A stretch of DNA of 57,714 nucleotides, from positions 1 through 57,714 of the forward strand of contig JAICKU010000016.1 in the NCBI GenBank assembly GCA_025927765.1. Reading direction: 5' to 3'. Both the position numbers and the translations under genes were made by a program. This DNA comes from Burkholderiales bacterium (GTDB taxonomy: Bacteria > Pseudomonadota > Gammaproteobacteria > Burkholderiales > Casimicrobiaceae). Positions within the stretch are counted from its first letter, which is position 1. Each line of letters opens with the position of its first letter. Shown here in pieces: positions 8,770-17,407 of the stretch. The notes beneath the pieces were generated by a model. It did not search any database. It saw nothing but the letters and a program-made list of their open reading frames with translations, and was not told the DNA's origin.

Positions 8770-10143
8770 ATGGGCAACTCGAAGCAGAACGGCAATGCGG
8801 CGCGCCGCAAAACTCGGCAGCAGCGTGAGTCGTCCCGGCGCCAGTTCCTGGGTGACATCGCGAAGGTCGCCGGAGCCGCGGTTCTCGGAGGAGTCACCCC
8901 ATCTGCGGCATGGGGTCAAGGCCAGGCGCCTGCCGTCATAGTACGGAAGTTCACCGAATGGGGTTGGCCCCTGCCCTACGAGCCGATCTCCGCGAGATCC
9001 AGGGAGTGGCTACAGAGCAAGGGATGGCGACCTCTCGATGCAGCGTGGATGGTCGTATGGTCCGGTCAGGAGATGATCGGCGACGTGACGCAGACGCAGA
9101 AATTGCTCGAGAAGCGGGGCATCGATACCAACTGGCGGACCACCGTGGCTGCCGGATTCTCAAATGAGGCGTTCATTCCGGGACGCATTCAGCTCACCAG
9201 CACGGGCGCTCTCGGCGTGCTCGCGCTGTTGTCGAACAAGGTTCCTACGTGCGCGTTTGCCGTTCAGTCCCCGGGGATCACGCACGCCGCAACGGTGCCT
9301 CTCGACTCGCCGCTCAAGAGTCTCGCAGACTTGAAGGGCCATAAGGTGCTCAAGCGCCCGGCCATCGTCGGCACGACCACCGGATCCACCAACCACTTCG
9401 GCTTCCTTGCAGCGGCAGGGTACTTGGGCCTCAAGCAGGACGAGGACTACACCCTGCGAAGCATGCCACCGGGTGATCTCGCAACGGGTCCGAAGGGCGT
9501 CGACGTCTTTACGCTCTGGGAGCCCCACATTTCCTACTCGACGGACGTACTGAAGGTGACTCGGTTGCTCGAGTCCCTCAACCCCTACTACATCTATAGT
9601 GGCTACTGCTACCTGCGTCAGGAGGTCGAAGACAACGCACCCGATGTCGTGCAGGCGGCCACCGACGCGTTCATCGAAGCGGTACTGTGGGCAAAGGCCA
9701 ATCAGGAGAAGGCCGTCGCCAATCTCGCCAGCCAACAAGCCTACGGGCGTCTGGGTGTGCCGCTGATCACGAAGATGTCGCAACGCTACCTCTTCTGGCC
9801 GAAGCCTACCGTCTACTACCCCTTCGCCGACCCGAACGGGATTTGGCCGAAGGAGGAGTCCCGGATCAGCGAGTGGGCATATGAAACGGGTGCGTCGAAG
9901 AACCGTGTCACCACCGAAGACTGGGTCAAGGTACGGCGCACGCGTTACATGGAGGCGACGTTCGACAAATTGGGATGGAACGTGCCGCAGCAGCCGCCTT
10001 TCCTGCCCAAAGACTTTGGAGGCGTAGGCAATCTGCCCTACAAACCGTACGCGGCTGCGCTTCTCAACGGACCGGCACCGTTCCCCGAACCCGGTGAATT
10101 GAAGCGGCCATGGACCTTCATGGGCAAGACATATCAGCCATGA
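8770..10143 (+). CDS. ABC transporter substrate-binding protein, NitT/TauT (SsuA-like), Tat-exported
   Basis: A 457-residue periplasmic binding protein. The N-terminus has a twin-arginine signal (SRRQFLG then a hydrophobic stretch ending near PSAAWG). The body has the SsuA/THI5-like pattern, with SLADLKGHKV, GTTTGSTNHFGFLAAAG and PPGDLATGPKG. A strong ribosome site, AAGGAGGAG, precedes the ATG. The permease gene starts within its stop codon. Related importers take sulfonates, nitrate, pyrimidine precursors or aromatic acids. At 457 residues it is longer than typical SsuA (~320), so the ligand is uncertain. Confidence 0.85.
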   Translation: MGNSKQNGNAARRKTRQQRESSRRQFLGDIAKVAGAAVLGGVTPSAAWGQGQAPAVIVRKFTEWGWPLPYEPISARSREWLQSKGWRPLDAAWMVVWSGQEMIGDVTQTQKLLEKRGIDTNWRTTVAAGFSNEAFIPGRIQLTSTGALGVLALLSNKVPTCAFAVQSPGITHAATVPLDSPLKSLADLKGHKVLKRPAIVGTTTGSTNHFGFLAAAGYLGLKQDEDYTLRSMPPGDLATGPKGVDVFTLWEPHISYSTDVLKVTRLLESLNPYYIYSGYCYLRQEVEDNAPDVVQAATDAFIEAVLWAKANQEKAVANLASQQAYGRLGVPLITKMSQRYLFWPKPTVYYPFADPNGIWPKEESRISEWAYETGASKNRVTTEDWVKVRRTRYMEATFDKLGWNVPQQPPFLPKDFGGVGNLPYKPYAAALLNGPAPFPEPGELKRPWTFMGKTYQP

Positions 10144-11087
10144 CCACGGCAGCAGGTGCTGCGGCGCGCGTCGGTGGACGCGCGCCGGACCGCCACGCCG
10201 ATCCGCGGGGCTCGATCCACGCGACGGAAGCCGCGATACCGATGGCTAACGGGGATCCGACCCCGCAGGCAATCGCCGCCATCGTCGCGGAGCTCGTGCC
10301 GCGACCTGTTCCGCGGTGGCGACGCGCGCTGTCGCGAGTGGCGCATCTGTGGCTGCTCGTGCTTTTCCTCGTCGTATGGGAGCTCGTGAGTGTCTACGGG
10401 ACGAGGATCGATCCAGACCTCGGCGTAATGCTGCCGGCGCCTACGACGGTCATTTCGGCGGCGGTCGAATTGCTGCACCGCCACGTCCTGCTCACAAACA
10501 TCTTCGCCAGTCTCTACCGCGTGCTCCTAGCGGTCGGCGCGGCCACGGCGCTCGGCGTACCCCTTGGCCTTGCGATGGGCTGGTCCCCGCGCTTCCGCCG
10601 AGCGGTCGATCCCCTCCTCGAGTTCGTCCGACCGATCCCGCCGCTCGCATGGATCCCTCTATCCATCCTCTGGTTCGGCATCGGCAACGCTCAAATCGTC
10701 TACATTATTTTTCTTGCCGCGTTCTTTCCCGTCGTCCTCAATTCGATGGCCGGCGCGCGGGACGTCGACGCATACCTGGTACGCGCTGGCCTCAGCCTCG
10801 GAGCACGCGGTGGTGAGCTGTTTCGAACAGTCGTTTTGCCGGCGGCACTCCCGCAGATCTTCACGGGCATGCGCGTCGGACTCGGCATCGGATGGATGGC
10901 GCTGGTCGCAGGCGAACTCATCGCCGCGCCAAGCGGTCTCGGCTACATGATCAACAATGCACGAACCCTGTTCCGCAGCGATTACATCCTGCTCGGGATG
11001 GTGTTGATCGGTGTGCTCGGCCTGATACTCGACTTTCTCATGCGCCAAATCATCCGACTCACCATGCCGTGGTATCACGGAAAATAG
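10140..11087 (+). CDS. ABC transporter permease, NitT/TauT (SsuC-like)
   Basis: A 315-residue inner-membrane protein with about six transmembrane helices and the BPD-transport motif in the coupling-helix region (GARGGELFRTVVLPAALPQI). The start at 10140 overlaps the binding-protein stop (ATGA). A longer form from 10110 would lie inside that gene. The ~70-residue hydrophilic N-terminal tail before the first helix is longer than usual. It forms the channel of the importer with the flanking binding protein and ATPase. Confidence 0.9.
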   Translation: MTTAAGAAARVGGRAPDRHADPRGSIHATEAAIPMANGDPTPQAIAAIVAELVPRPVPRWRRALSRVAHLWLLVLFLVVWELVSVYGTRIDPDLGVMLPAPTTVISAAVELLHRHVLLTNIFASLYRVLLAVGAATALGVPLGLAMGWSPRFRRAVDPLLEFVRPIPPLAWIPLSILWFGIGNAQIVYIIFLAAFFPVVLNSMAGARDVDAYLVRAGLSLGARGGELFRTVVLPAALPQIFTGMRVGLGIGWMALVAGELIAAPSGLGYMINNARTLFRSDYILLGMVLIGVLGLILDFLMRQIIRLTMPWYHGK

Positions 11088-11097
11088 TTAAAGCTCG

Positions 11098-11880
11098 ATG
11101 AGCACAAATTCGTCTCAAGTCAAGGTTGATCGCGTCAGCAAGGTGCACTATTCGTTGCAGGGTGAGCCCCTCCTGGCCCTAGTCGACGTCACCTTCAGCG
11201 TCGCAAACAACGAGTTCTTCTCCATCGTGGGACCGAGTGGCTGCGGCAAGACAACGCTGCTCAATCTACTCGCGGGGTTCGAGGAACCCACACGCGGCGA
11301 GCTGTGCATCGGCAGCGAGCTGATCACCGCACCCGGCTGGGAGCGGGCAGTTGTCTTCCAGGAATATGCGCTGTTTCCGTGGTACAACGTTTACGACAAC
11401 GTGTGCTATGGGCTCAAGCGCAAACGCGTCCCGGAAACCGAGCAGCGCGCGATTGCGGAGCACTACATCGCGCTCGTGGGCTTGCGCGGGTTTGAAAAGC
11501 GTTACCCGCGCGAGCTTTCCGGCGGGATGCGTCAACGGGTAAGCATTGCGCGTGCGCTCGCGGTGAACCCCTCAGTCCTCTTGATGGACGAACCGTTTGC
11601 GGCACTTGATATCCAGACGCGCGAGTACATGCAGGACGAGCTGCTGAAAATCTGGGAGCGCGAGCCGAAGACAGTCATCTTCATCACGCACAGCATCGAC
11701 GAGGCGATCAAGCTATCCGATCGTATCGCGATAATGGCGCCGCGCCCTGGGCGCATCGCGGAGATCAAGTCGGTCGAATTGCCGCGACCACGCAACCTTG
11801 CCGATCCCACAATGGCCGAACTTGCTCGCGAGGTGAAGAATTGGCTCCGACAGCATGCGTTCGAGACCGCGCCAGCGTGA
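11098..11880 (+). CDS. ABC transporter ATP-binding protein, NitT/TauT (SsuB-like)
   Basis: A 260-residue ATPase with Walker [10 protein letters not shown], the signature [15 protein letters not shown], Walker [12 protein letters not shown] and the switch His in [15 protein letters not shown] after the switch is typical of the nitrate/sulfonate/taurine branch. It follows the permease by ten bases and completes a three-gene importer. It is the last gene of the rightward operon; the next gene is convergent. Confidence 0.93.
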   Translation: MSTNSSQVKVDRVSKVHYSLQGEPLLALVDVTFSVANNEFFSIVGPSGCGKTTLLNLLAGFEEPTRGELCIGSELITAPGWERAVVFQEYALFPWYNVYDNVCYGLKRKRVPETEQRAIAEHYIALVGLRGFEKRYPRELSGGMRQRVSIARALAVNPSVLLMDEPFAALDIQTREYMQDELLKIWEREPKTVIFITHSIDEAIKLSDRIAIMAPRPGRIAEIKSVELPRPRNLADPTMAELAREVKNWLRQHAFETAPA

Positions 11881-11953
11881 TCGCGCATCAGGTAAGCCGT
11901 TATGCGCTCGTATCACCGGCTTCGCGACTGATGACCCTCCTTCGGTCAAATGC

Positions 11954-12955
11954 TCACCCGATCTCCAGGACGATCTTTCCAGTGGTGTGCCCCTCCTCCA
12001 GCATCCGGTGACCTTCGGCGACGCGTGCAAGCGGCAGGACGGCACTGACGTGGACCCGCAGCTCACCGTTGTCGATCATCGTTGCGGCCGCCTCGAGCAT
12101 GCGCGTTTGTGCGAGCCGCGCGGCATCGTTGCTCAAGAACGACGGCGCGGTCATCTGCACGTAACCGACGGTCAGGTTGCGCATTCGCGCCCTGTTGACG
12201 TCACCGAGCTCGCACGCGGTCGACAGTATGGTCGCAATACGTCCGTACATACGCAGCGCTGTGAACGACTTGTAGAAGGCAGGGCCACCGACGGTGTCGA
12301 GTACGACATCCAAGCCACGTCCCTCGGTCCAACGCAGCGCCGCAGCGACGAAATCTTCGCGTTCATAGTCAATGGCGAGCTCGGCGCCGAGGCCGCAAAC
12401 GAATTCGGCCTTTTCGCCCCCGCGGATCGTGGTCGCAACGTGCGCACCTCGCTTACGCGCGAGCTGGATTGCAACGTGTCCAACCCCCCCGGCGCCGGCG
12501 TGGATCAGAACATTCTCACCCTGCGCAAGCGCAACGCGATCGTATAGTGCCTCCCACGCTGTGATCAATACAAGTGGTACCGCAGCGGCCTCCACCATCG
12601 ACACGCGCTTGGGCTTGAGCGCGGCGTGCGCTTCGTGTACGAGGGTGTATTCGGCATATGTCCCAGTCTCCCGCCCCAGTCCACCGTTAAAGAAATACAC
12701 CGCGTCGCCCGGTTTGAAACGGGTCACTGCGTTACCGGTGCGCTCCACGATACCGGCACCATCGCAACCAAGAATCGCTGGCAGATGATCCGGGTACATG
12801 AAGTGCAACTTACGCACCTTCGTGTCAAGAGGATTCAATCCCGCGGCGTGCAAGCGCACGATCATCTGGTGCGCATCGGAAATCGTCGGCACCGGTATGT
12901 CAGCCATCTCAAGCACGTCGGCCGGACCTGGTGCCCGCATCAATATCGCCTTCAT
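11954..12955 (-). CDS. Zinc-independent MDR oxidoreductase (quinone reductase-like)
   Basis: A 333-residue medium-chain reductase with a GroES-like N-terminal half (GCDGAGIVERTG) and a Rossmann half (LIHAGAGGVGHVAIQLA). The Cys/His set that binds zinc in alcohol dehydrogenases is missing, as in quinone oxidoreductases and enoyl reductases. A GAGGAG ribosome site precedes the ATG. It is followed upstream on the same strand by a GST, and both are divergent from the DUF35-thiolase operon. It could reduce an unsaturated intermediate of the pathway. Confidence 0.9.
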   Translation of the reverse strand: MKAILMRAPGPADVLEMADIPVPTISDAHQMIVRLHAAGLNPLDTKVRKLHFMYPDHLPAILGCDGAGIVERTGNAVTRFKPGDAVYFFNGGLGRETGTYAEYTLVHEAHAALKPKRVSMVEAAAVPLVLITAWEALYDRVALAQGENVLIHAGAGGVGHVAIQLARKRGAHVATTIRGGEKAEFVCGLGAELAIDYEREDFVAAALRWTEGRGLDVVLDTVGGPAFYKSFTALRMYGRIATILSTACELGDVNRARMRNLTVGYVQMTAPSFLSNDAARLAQTRMLEAAATMIDNGELRVHVSAVLPLARVAEGHRMLEEGHTTGKIVLEIG

Positions 12956-12992
12956 GCTCTTTACTCCTCAGCTATCACGTGTGCGCAGCGCA

Positions 12993-13649
12993 TTAGCGCG
13001 CAAATCGGCCCCGAACGGATGGTGTCGTCATGCCGACATCAATTCCCGGCTTGGTGAGCGCGAATTCCGTAAGGGTGTTGCAGTGTTTCGACAGCGCGTC
13101 GAGACGCGGAAATCGTCCGGGCGTTACGAGCGCAGGGTTGACGAGTTGTGCGAAGTCAAATAAGGATACCGCGGTTACGTCTGCTTGTGTGAAGCGATCC
13201 AACGCCAGCCAGAGCTTGCCCGGTCGCGCGTCAAGCCAGGTCAAAGCGGAAGTGGCCTGGTCCTCGTTATGCGCCGCCCAGGGCCCGTGCACCTTCTCGG
13301 ATGGCCGCATCGTTGTCTCATAGACCCATGCGGTGAGTTTCTCGAGCGCCCCCAAACCACACGCCACCACGCGCAATACCTCATGCCGCTCCGGCTCTCG
13401 CGACGGCAGAAGGGCACGCGCTGGATCGACCAGATGATCGATGTAATCAAGAATCGCGACGCTGTCGAACAACACCGTACCAGAGTCCAGAACCAGTGAT
13501 GGAACGCGGCCTACCGGATTGTATCGGCGGACCTCCTCCAAATGGTTCCAGGCGGTGAGCGGACGGTGCTCGTACTCGAGATCGAAATGGCGCAGGGTGA
13601 TGGCGACACGCCGTGTAAAGGGTGAGCGGTAGCGGCCAATGAGAATCAT
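12993..13649 (-). CDS. Glutathione S-transferase family protein
   Basis: A 218-residue protein with an N-terminal thioredoxin-like domain (SPFTRRVAITLRHF, then NPVGRVPSLVLDSG with cis-Pro and DSVAILDYID) and an all-helical C-terminal domain. It may conjugate or isomerise electrophilic intermediates using glutathione; bacterial catabolic clusters often carry such a GST as isomerase. It precedes the MDR reductase on the same strand by 37 bases, so the two are probably co-transcribed. Confidence 0.87.
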   Translation of the reverse strand: MILIGRYRSPFTRRVAITLRHFDLEYEHRPLTAWNHLEEVRRYNPVGRVPSLVLDSGTVLFDSVAILDYIDHLVDPARALLPSREPERHEVLRVVACGLGALEKLTAWVYETTMRPSEKVHGPWAAHNEDQATSALTWLDARPGKLWLALDRFTQADVTAVSLFDFAQLVNPALVTPGRFPRLDALSKHCNTLTEFALTKPGIDVGMTTPSVRGRFAR

Positions 13650-13745
13650 GCGAGCGAGTTCCCTGGCGGGTCAGCGTCGAATCCGAGCAGAACGCATGTA
13701 CCAGAACGCCGAAGCGATCGTACTGTGTACGCGTAGAGATATACC

Positions 13746-14159
13746 ATGAATCGACGATCAATTCCTGATACCCGCAATGCCGGGCGCACGTTCTGGGCGC
13801 TCGCTGCGGAAGGGCAACTCGCACTTCCGTATTGCACGCCGTGCAGTCGTGCGTTCTGGTATCCGCGATGGTGCTGCCCACACTGTGGGTCCGCGGCTGT
13901 CGAATGGAGGACCACCTCCGGAGATGGCAGCGTTCACACCTTCACGGTCGTGCGCCGATCGGACCATCCGCACTTTCTCGAACGGGTTCCGTACGTCGTG
14001 GCCATGATCGATCTCGACGAGGGCGTTCGGATCATGAGCAACGTCATCGGCTGCGAGCCGGAAGTCGTGACGATCGGCATGCGCGTTCACTGCGCCTTTG
14101 AGCGGATCGATGACTACGTGGGCCTCCCGCTGTTCGCACCGATGAGCAAGACCGCGTGA
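13746..14159 (+). CDS. DUF35 / ChsH2-type OB-fold zinc-ribbon protein
   Basis: A 137-residue protein with the DUF35 arrangement: an N-terminal helix (TRNAGRTFWALAAEGQL), a rubredoxin-like zinc ribbon (CTPC and CPHC), then an OB fold (GSVHTFTVVRR, later MIDLDEGVRIMSNVIG). Such proteins partner thiolase-like enzymes. In steroid degradation the ChsH2 DUF35 domain binds the aldolase Ltp2. The stop overlaps the start of the thiolase-like gene (GTGA), so the partner relation is well supported by context. Confidence 0.9.
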   Translation: MNRRSIPDTRNAGRTFWALAAEGQLALPYCTPCSRAFWYPRWCCPHCGSAAVEWRTTSGDGSVHTFTVVRRSDHPHFLERVPYVVAMIDLDEGVRIMSNVIGCEPEVVTIGMRVHCAFERIDDYVGLPLFAPMSKTA

Positions 14160-15298
14160 GTGCTCGGCCGAGCGGCGAAGCCGCGATCGTTGGCGCATCC
14201 ACCTGCGGAATCGGGTGGACAACCGATCGCAGCGCTATCGAACTGATGGCGAACGCGTCATTGCGAGCGCTGCAGGATGCGGGTCTCCAGCTCGCGGACG
14301 TCGACGGCGTCTTTGCCGTAACCCCGTACCACTGGATGACCTCCGTGGCACTTGCCGATCAACTCGGTATCCAGCCGCGGGCTACAGACTCCACGAACAT
14401 CGGAGGTGCATCGGCAGTATCGCTCGCGGGGCACGCTCTGCGCGCGATCGCGCTTGGACAGTGCGAGGTGGCGCTCGTGGCCTACGGAAGCACGCAGCGC
14501 ACGGACACCGGCAAGCTTGTCACCGGCGCCGAATCGCTGCCCTTCGAAGCTCCGTACGGTCCGCAGTATCCGATTTCTGGTTATGCAATGGCGACACAGC
14601 GGCACATGTTCGAGTTCGGAACAACGCGCGAGCAGCTGGCCAGCGTGACGGTTGCCGCAAGCCAGTGGGCAGCACTCAATCCCGGGGCCCTTAAGCGCGA
14701 GCCGATATCGATCGCCGACGTCCTTGCTTCCCCCCTCGTCAGCGACCCGTTGCGAAAGCTCGACATATGCCTTGTCACCAACGGAGCAGGTGCGGTGGTT
14801 CTTACGCACCGCGAGCGCGCAAGGCGTCTCGATCGCCACCCCGTTGCCATTCTGGGTGCAGGTGAAAGTCACAGCCATTTATACCTGTCCAGCATGCGCA
14901 GCCTTGTTGCGACGGCCGCACGGCAGTCCTCGAGTGCGGCCTACGAGATGGCCGGCCTGGGTCCTCAGGATATGGACTTCGCACAAATCTACGACGCTTT
15001 CACCATCATGGTCCCGATCGGTCTCGAAGACCTGGGCTTCTGCACAAAGGGCGATGGCGGGCCGTTTGTGCAGCGTGGCATCGGACCCGGTTCACCCCTG
15101 CCCGTCAATACATCCGGTGGCGGGCTTCGGTACTGTCATCCGGGGATGTTCGGAATCTTCGCCCTGATCGAAGCTGTGCGCCAGCTTCGGGGCGAGTGCG
15201 GCGTGCGACAGGTGCGCGATGCGCGCATCGGTGTCGTACACGGATTCGGTGGCATATTTGCGGGCAATGCAACAGTTGTTCTTGGACGCGACAGCTAA
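14156..15298 (+). CDS. Thiolase-like protein (SCP2/lipid-transfer type) lacking the usual nucleophilic Cys
   Basis: A 380-residue thiolase-fold protein of the nondecarboxylating lipid-transfer branch. In true SCP2 thiolases a Cys follows the Asn of the nucleophile motif. Here the stretch reads STNIGGASAV, with Gly83 at that position. A C-terminal SGGGLRYCHPGMFG is present. Loss of the Cys together with an upstream DUF35 partner is the pattern of retro-aldolases such as Ltp2, which split a beta-hydroxyacyl-CoA. The GTG start overlaps the DUF35 stop. Aldolase activity is inferred; an acyl-CoA binding role is an alternative. Confidence 0.85.
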   Translation: MSARPSGEAAIVGASTCGIGWTTDRSAIELMANASLRALQDAGLQLADVDGVFAVTPYHWMTSVALADQLGIQPRATDSTNIGGASAVSLAGHALRAIALGQCEVALVAYGSTQRTDTGKLVTGAESLPFEAPYGPQYPISGYAMATQRHMFEFGTTREQLASVTVAASQWAALNPGALKREPISIADVLASPLVSDPLRKLDICLVTNGAGAVVLTHRERARRLDRHPVAILGAGESHSHLYLSSMRSLVATAARQSSSAAYEMAGLGPQDMDFAQIYDAFTIMVPIGLEDLGFCTKGDGGPFVQRGIGPGSPLPVNTSGGGLRYCHPGMFGIFALIEAVRQLRGECGVRQVRDARIGVVHGFGGIFAGNATVVLGRDS

Positions 15299-15319
15299 CT
15301 CTCGCACCGGGTGGTATCG

Positions 15320-16888
15320 ATGAATGTCCTTGCAGACTTGATTGCTCGTTCGGCCGAACGGTTTTCGGAGCGCATCGCAGTCGTGTGCGGCGCGCATCAA
15401 GCCACGTTCGAGGAAATGGGAACACAAACGAACGCCCTCGCCGGGGCAATGTCGTCTTCGCTCGGATTGCGCAAGGGTGACCGGGTCGCAATCCTCCTTC
15501 CAAACTGCGTCCAGTCAATCATTGCAGACTTCGCGCTGATCAAGGCAGCACTAATTCGTGTTCCGATCAATCCACGCTACACCTCTCGCGAGATCGAACA
15601 TATCCTCCGACATTCCGGTAGTAGCGCGATCGTCACAGACAGCGCCCACGCTACCGTAATCGAATCGCTTATCGCCTCCTTGCCGGAGCTGCGGCACGCA
15701 ATAGTGATCTCCGACTGTCCGAAGGCCGCACCGTTCGTTCCATGGGAAGAGATCATCGGCGGCGCCCCTGTCGAGCGGTACGCGGTCGAGACGACCGACG
15801 ACGACGGGTACATGATCGCGTACACATCCGGCACGACCGGGATGCCGAAAGGGGTCGTGACCACGGTCGCCTCTCGCTGGGCAGGTCTTCTCCATACTTA
15901 TGCCAACGAGCTGTTTATCACTCCCGACGACGTCATGCTGCATGCGGCATCACTCGCGCATGGAAGCGGAACCAAGGTGCTCCCCTACTTTGCGAAGGGG
16001 GCTCGCTCGGTTGTCATGCCCAAGTTCGACCCACGCGAGTTCTTCCGCCTCGTCGAAAATCAGTGCGTCACCACGACGTGGCTGGTTCCCACGATGATAG
16101 GCATGCTGGTCGAGTCGTTTTCCGCACAGCACTCGCTGAGTTCACTGCATACGATCTTCTACGCCGGCTCGCCCATGCCGCGGCCGCTACTCCGTCGTGC
16201 GATGGACACCTTCGGTCCGATCTTCGTCCAGATCTACGGGTTAACCGAGGCGCCCCAGCCTGACCTGATTCTGGGCAAGAACGATCACCAGGTGCAATTC
16301 GACCTGGATGATCGTGAGCCGTTTCCAGCCGGTTACCCCGCAATTGGTGTGAGCGCCAAGATCGTCGACGACGCGGGCGAGCAGGTTCCCTGTGGCGAAA
16401 TCGGTGAGCTGGCCGTAACCGGGAAACACATCATGGCAGGTTACTGGAACGACCCCGCGGCAACCCACAACACGCTCCGTCACGGTTGGTGCATGACCGG
16501 CGATCTGGCGCGGCGCGACGCGCGCGGGCTTCACTACCTCGTTGGGCGTAGACGGGACCTGATCATCTCTGGTGGATTCAACGTGTATCCGAAGGAGGTC
16601 GAGGACGTGCTTTACCAGCTCGACGCCGTGGAGGATTGCGCGGTCATTGGCGAGCCTGATCCTCTGTGGGGTGAAATCGTCCACGCGTTCGTGACCTGCA
16701 AGTCTGGTCTACATCTCACTGAAAAGGCGATCCTCGAGCACTGCAAGCAACAGTTGGCGGAATACAAGAAGCCCCGTCGAATCTCCCTGGTCTCCGCACT
16801 ACCGCTTACCGCCAATGGCAAGCCCGACAAGAAACAGTTGCTAGCGATGATCGCGAACCCGCTTGACGCGTGCGAAGTCTCGAGATGA
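15320..16888 (+). CDS. Acyl-CoA synthetase (AMP-forming, fatty/aryl acid ligase)
   Basis: A 522-residue ANL-family ligase. It has the P-loop-like YTSGTTGMPKGV, IYGLTEA, GYWNDP, the hinge region YLVGRRRDLIISGGFNVYPKEVE, and LPLTANGKPDKK with the adenylation Lys. It activates a carboxylic acid to its CoA thioester. I chose the ATG at 15320 over a GTG nine bases earlier. It follows the thiolase-like gene closely and its stop overlaps the next start (ATGA). It probably primes the pathway substrate or a product acid; chain specificity is not readable. Confidence 0.93.
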   Translation: MNVLADLIARSAERFSERIAVVCGAHQATFEEMGTQTNALAGAMSSSLGLRKGDRVAILLPNCVQSIIADFALIKAALIRVPINPRYTSREIEHILRHSGSSAIVTDSAHATVIESLIASLPELRHAIVISDCPKAAPFVPWEEIIGGAPVERYAVETTDDDGYMIAYTSGTTGMPKGVVTTVASRWAGLLHTYANELFITPDDVMLHAASLAHGSGTKVLPYFAKGARSVVMPKFDPREFFRLVENQCVTTTWLVPTMIGMLVESFSAQHSLSSLHTIFYAGSPMPRPLLRRAMDTFGPIFVQIYGLTEAPQPDLILGKNDHQVQFDLDDREPFPAGYPAIGVSAKIVDDAGEQVPCGEIGELAVTGKHIMAGYWNDPAATHNTLRHGWCMTGDLARRDARGLHYLVGRRRDLIISGGFNVYPKEVEDVLYQLDAVEDCAVIGEPDPLWGEIVHAFVTCKSGLHLTEKAILEHCKQQLAEYKKPRRISLVSALPLTANGKPDKKQLLAMIANPLDACEVSR

Positions 16889-17385
16889 CCTGCGTTCGCA
16901 TCAGTCACTACGTCGAATGTGGAGCAACGTCCGGTGAATCGGATTGGTACTTCTGCGACGCGACGTCCCAGTTCGTCCGTATCGAACGTACGTCGGTAGA
17001 GCAGTCACCGGGCCTCGAACCCGACGCGCGCGCACTCGTAAGTTGGATCGGCTGCCACACCCGCGCCTTCGGACGTCGGCAGGAAGGTACGATCACCTAC
17101 GTGCTCAAGTATCCGGTCCCACTGGATTATTTCAACGAATTCGACGCATGGTTTTCGTACGAGCACATGCCGCTGCTTCTCGAGGAGCCCACCTGGTACG
17201 GTTGCGATTTCTTTCGCGCACTTGCGCCCTCGACGCACACGTTCGCAGCCATACACTACCTCGAGCCCGGCGCACTCACGTCGAAAGCGAGGGACCGTTC
17301 GATAGCTACTCCGTGGTGGAACAGATTGAAGCAATGCCCTTGGTTCGACAAAGGCTTTGACCGCGCGATTCTACGACGCATCTAG
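16885..17385 (+). CDS. Small protein resembling a dimeric alpha-beta barrel (EthD-like), function unknown
   Basis: A 166-residue soluble protein. The segment TYVLKYPVPLDYFNEFDAWF followed by YEHMPLLLEEPTWYGCDFFR has the strand-helix-strand look of ferredoxin-like dimeric barrels, in which an EHMP stretch is common. It is tightly coupled (ATGA) behind the acyl-CoA ligase and lies 22 bases before the second carboxyltransferase. A role as decarboxylase, cyclase or accessory factor is possible, but I cannot assign one. Confidence 0.65.
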   Translation: MTCVRISHYVECGATSGESDWYFCDATSQFVRIERTSVEQSPGLEPDARALVSWIGCHTRAFGRRQEGTITYVLKYPVPLDYFNEFDAWFSYEHMPLLLEEPTWYGCDFFRALAPSTHTFAAIHYLEPGALTSKARDRSIATPWWNRLKQCPWFDKGFDRAILRRI

Positions 17386-17407
17386 AACGACTCGAAGGGA
17401 ATCTCCC

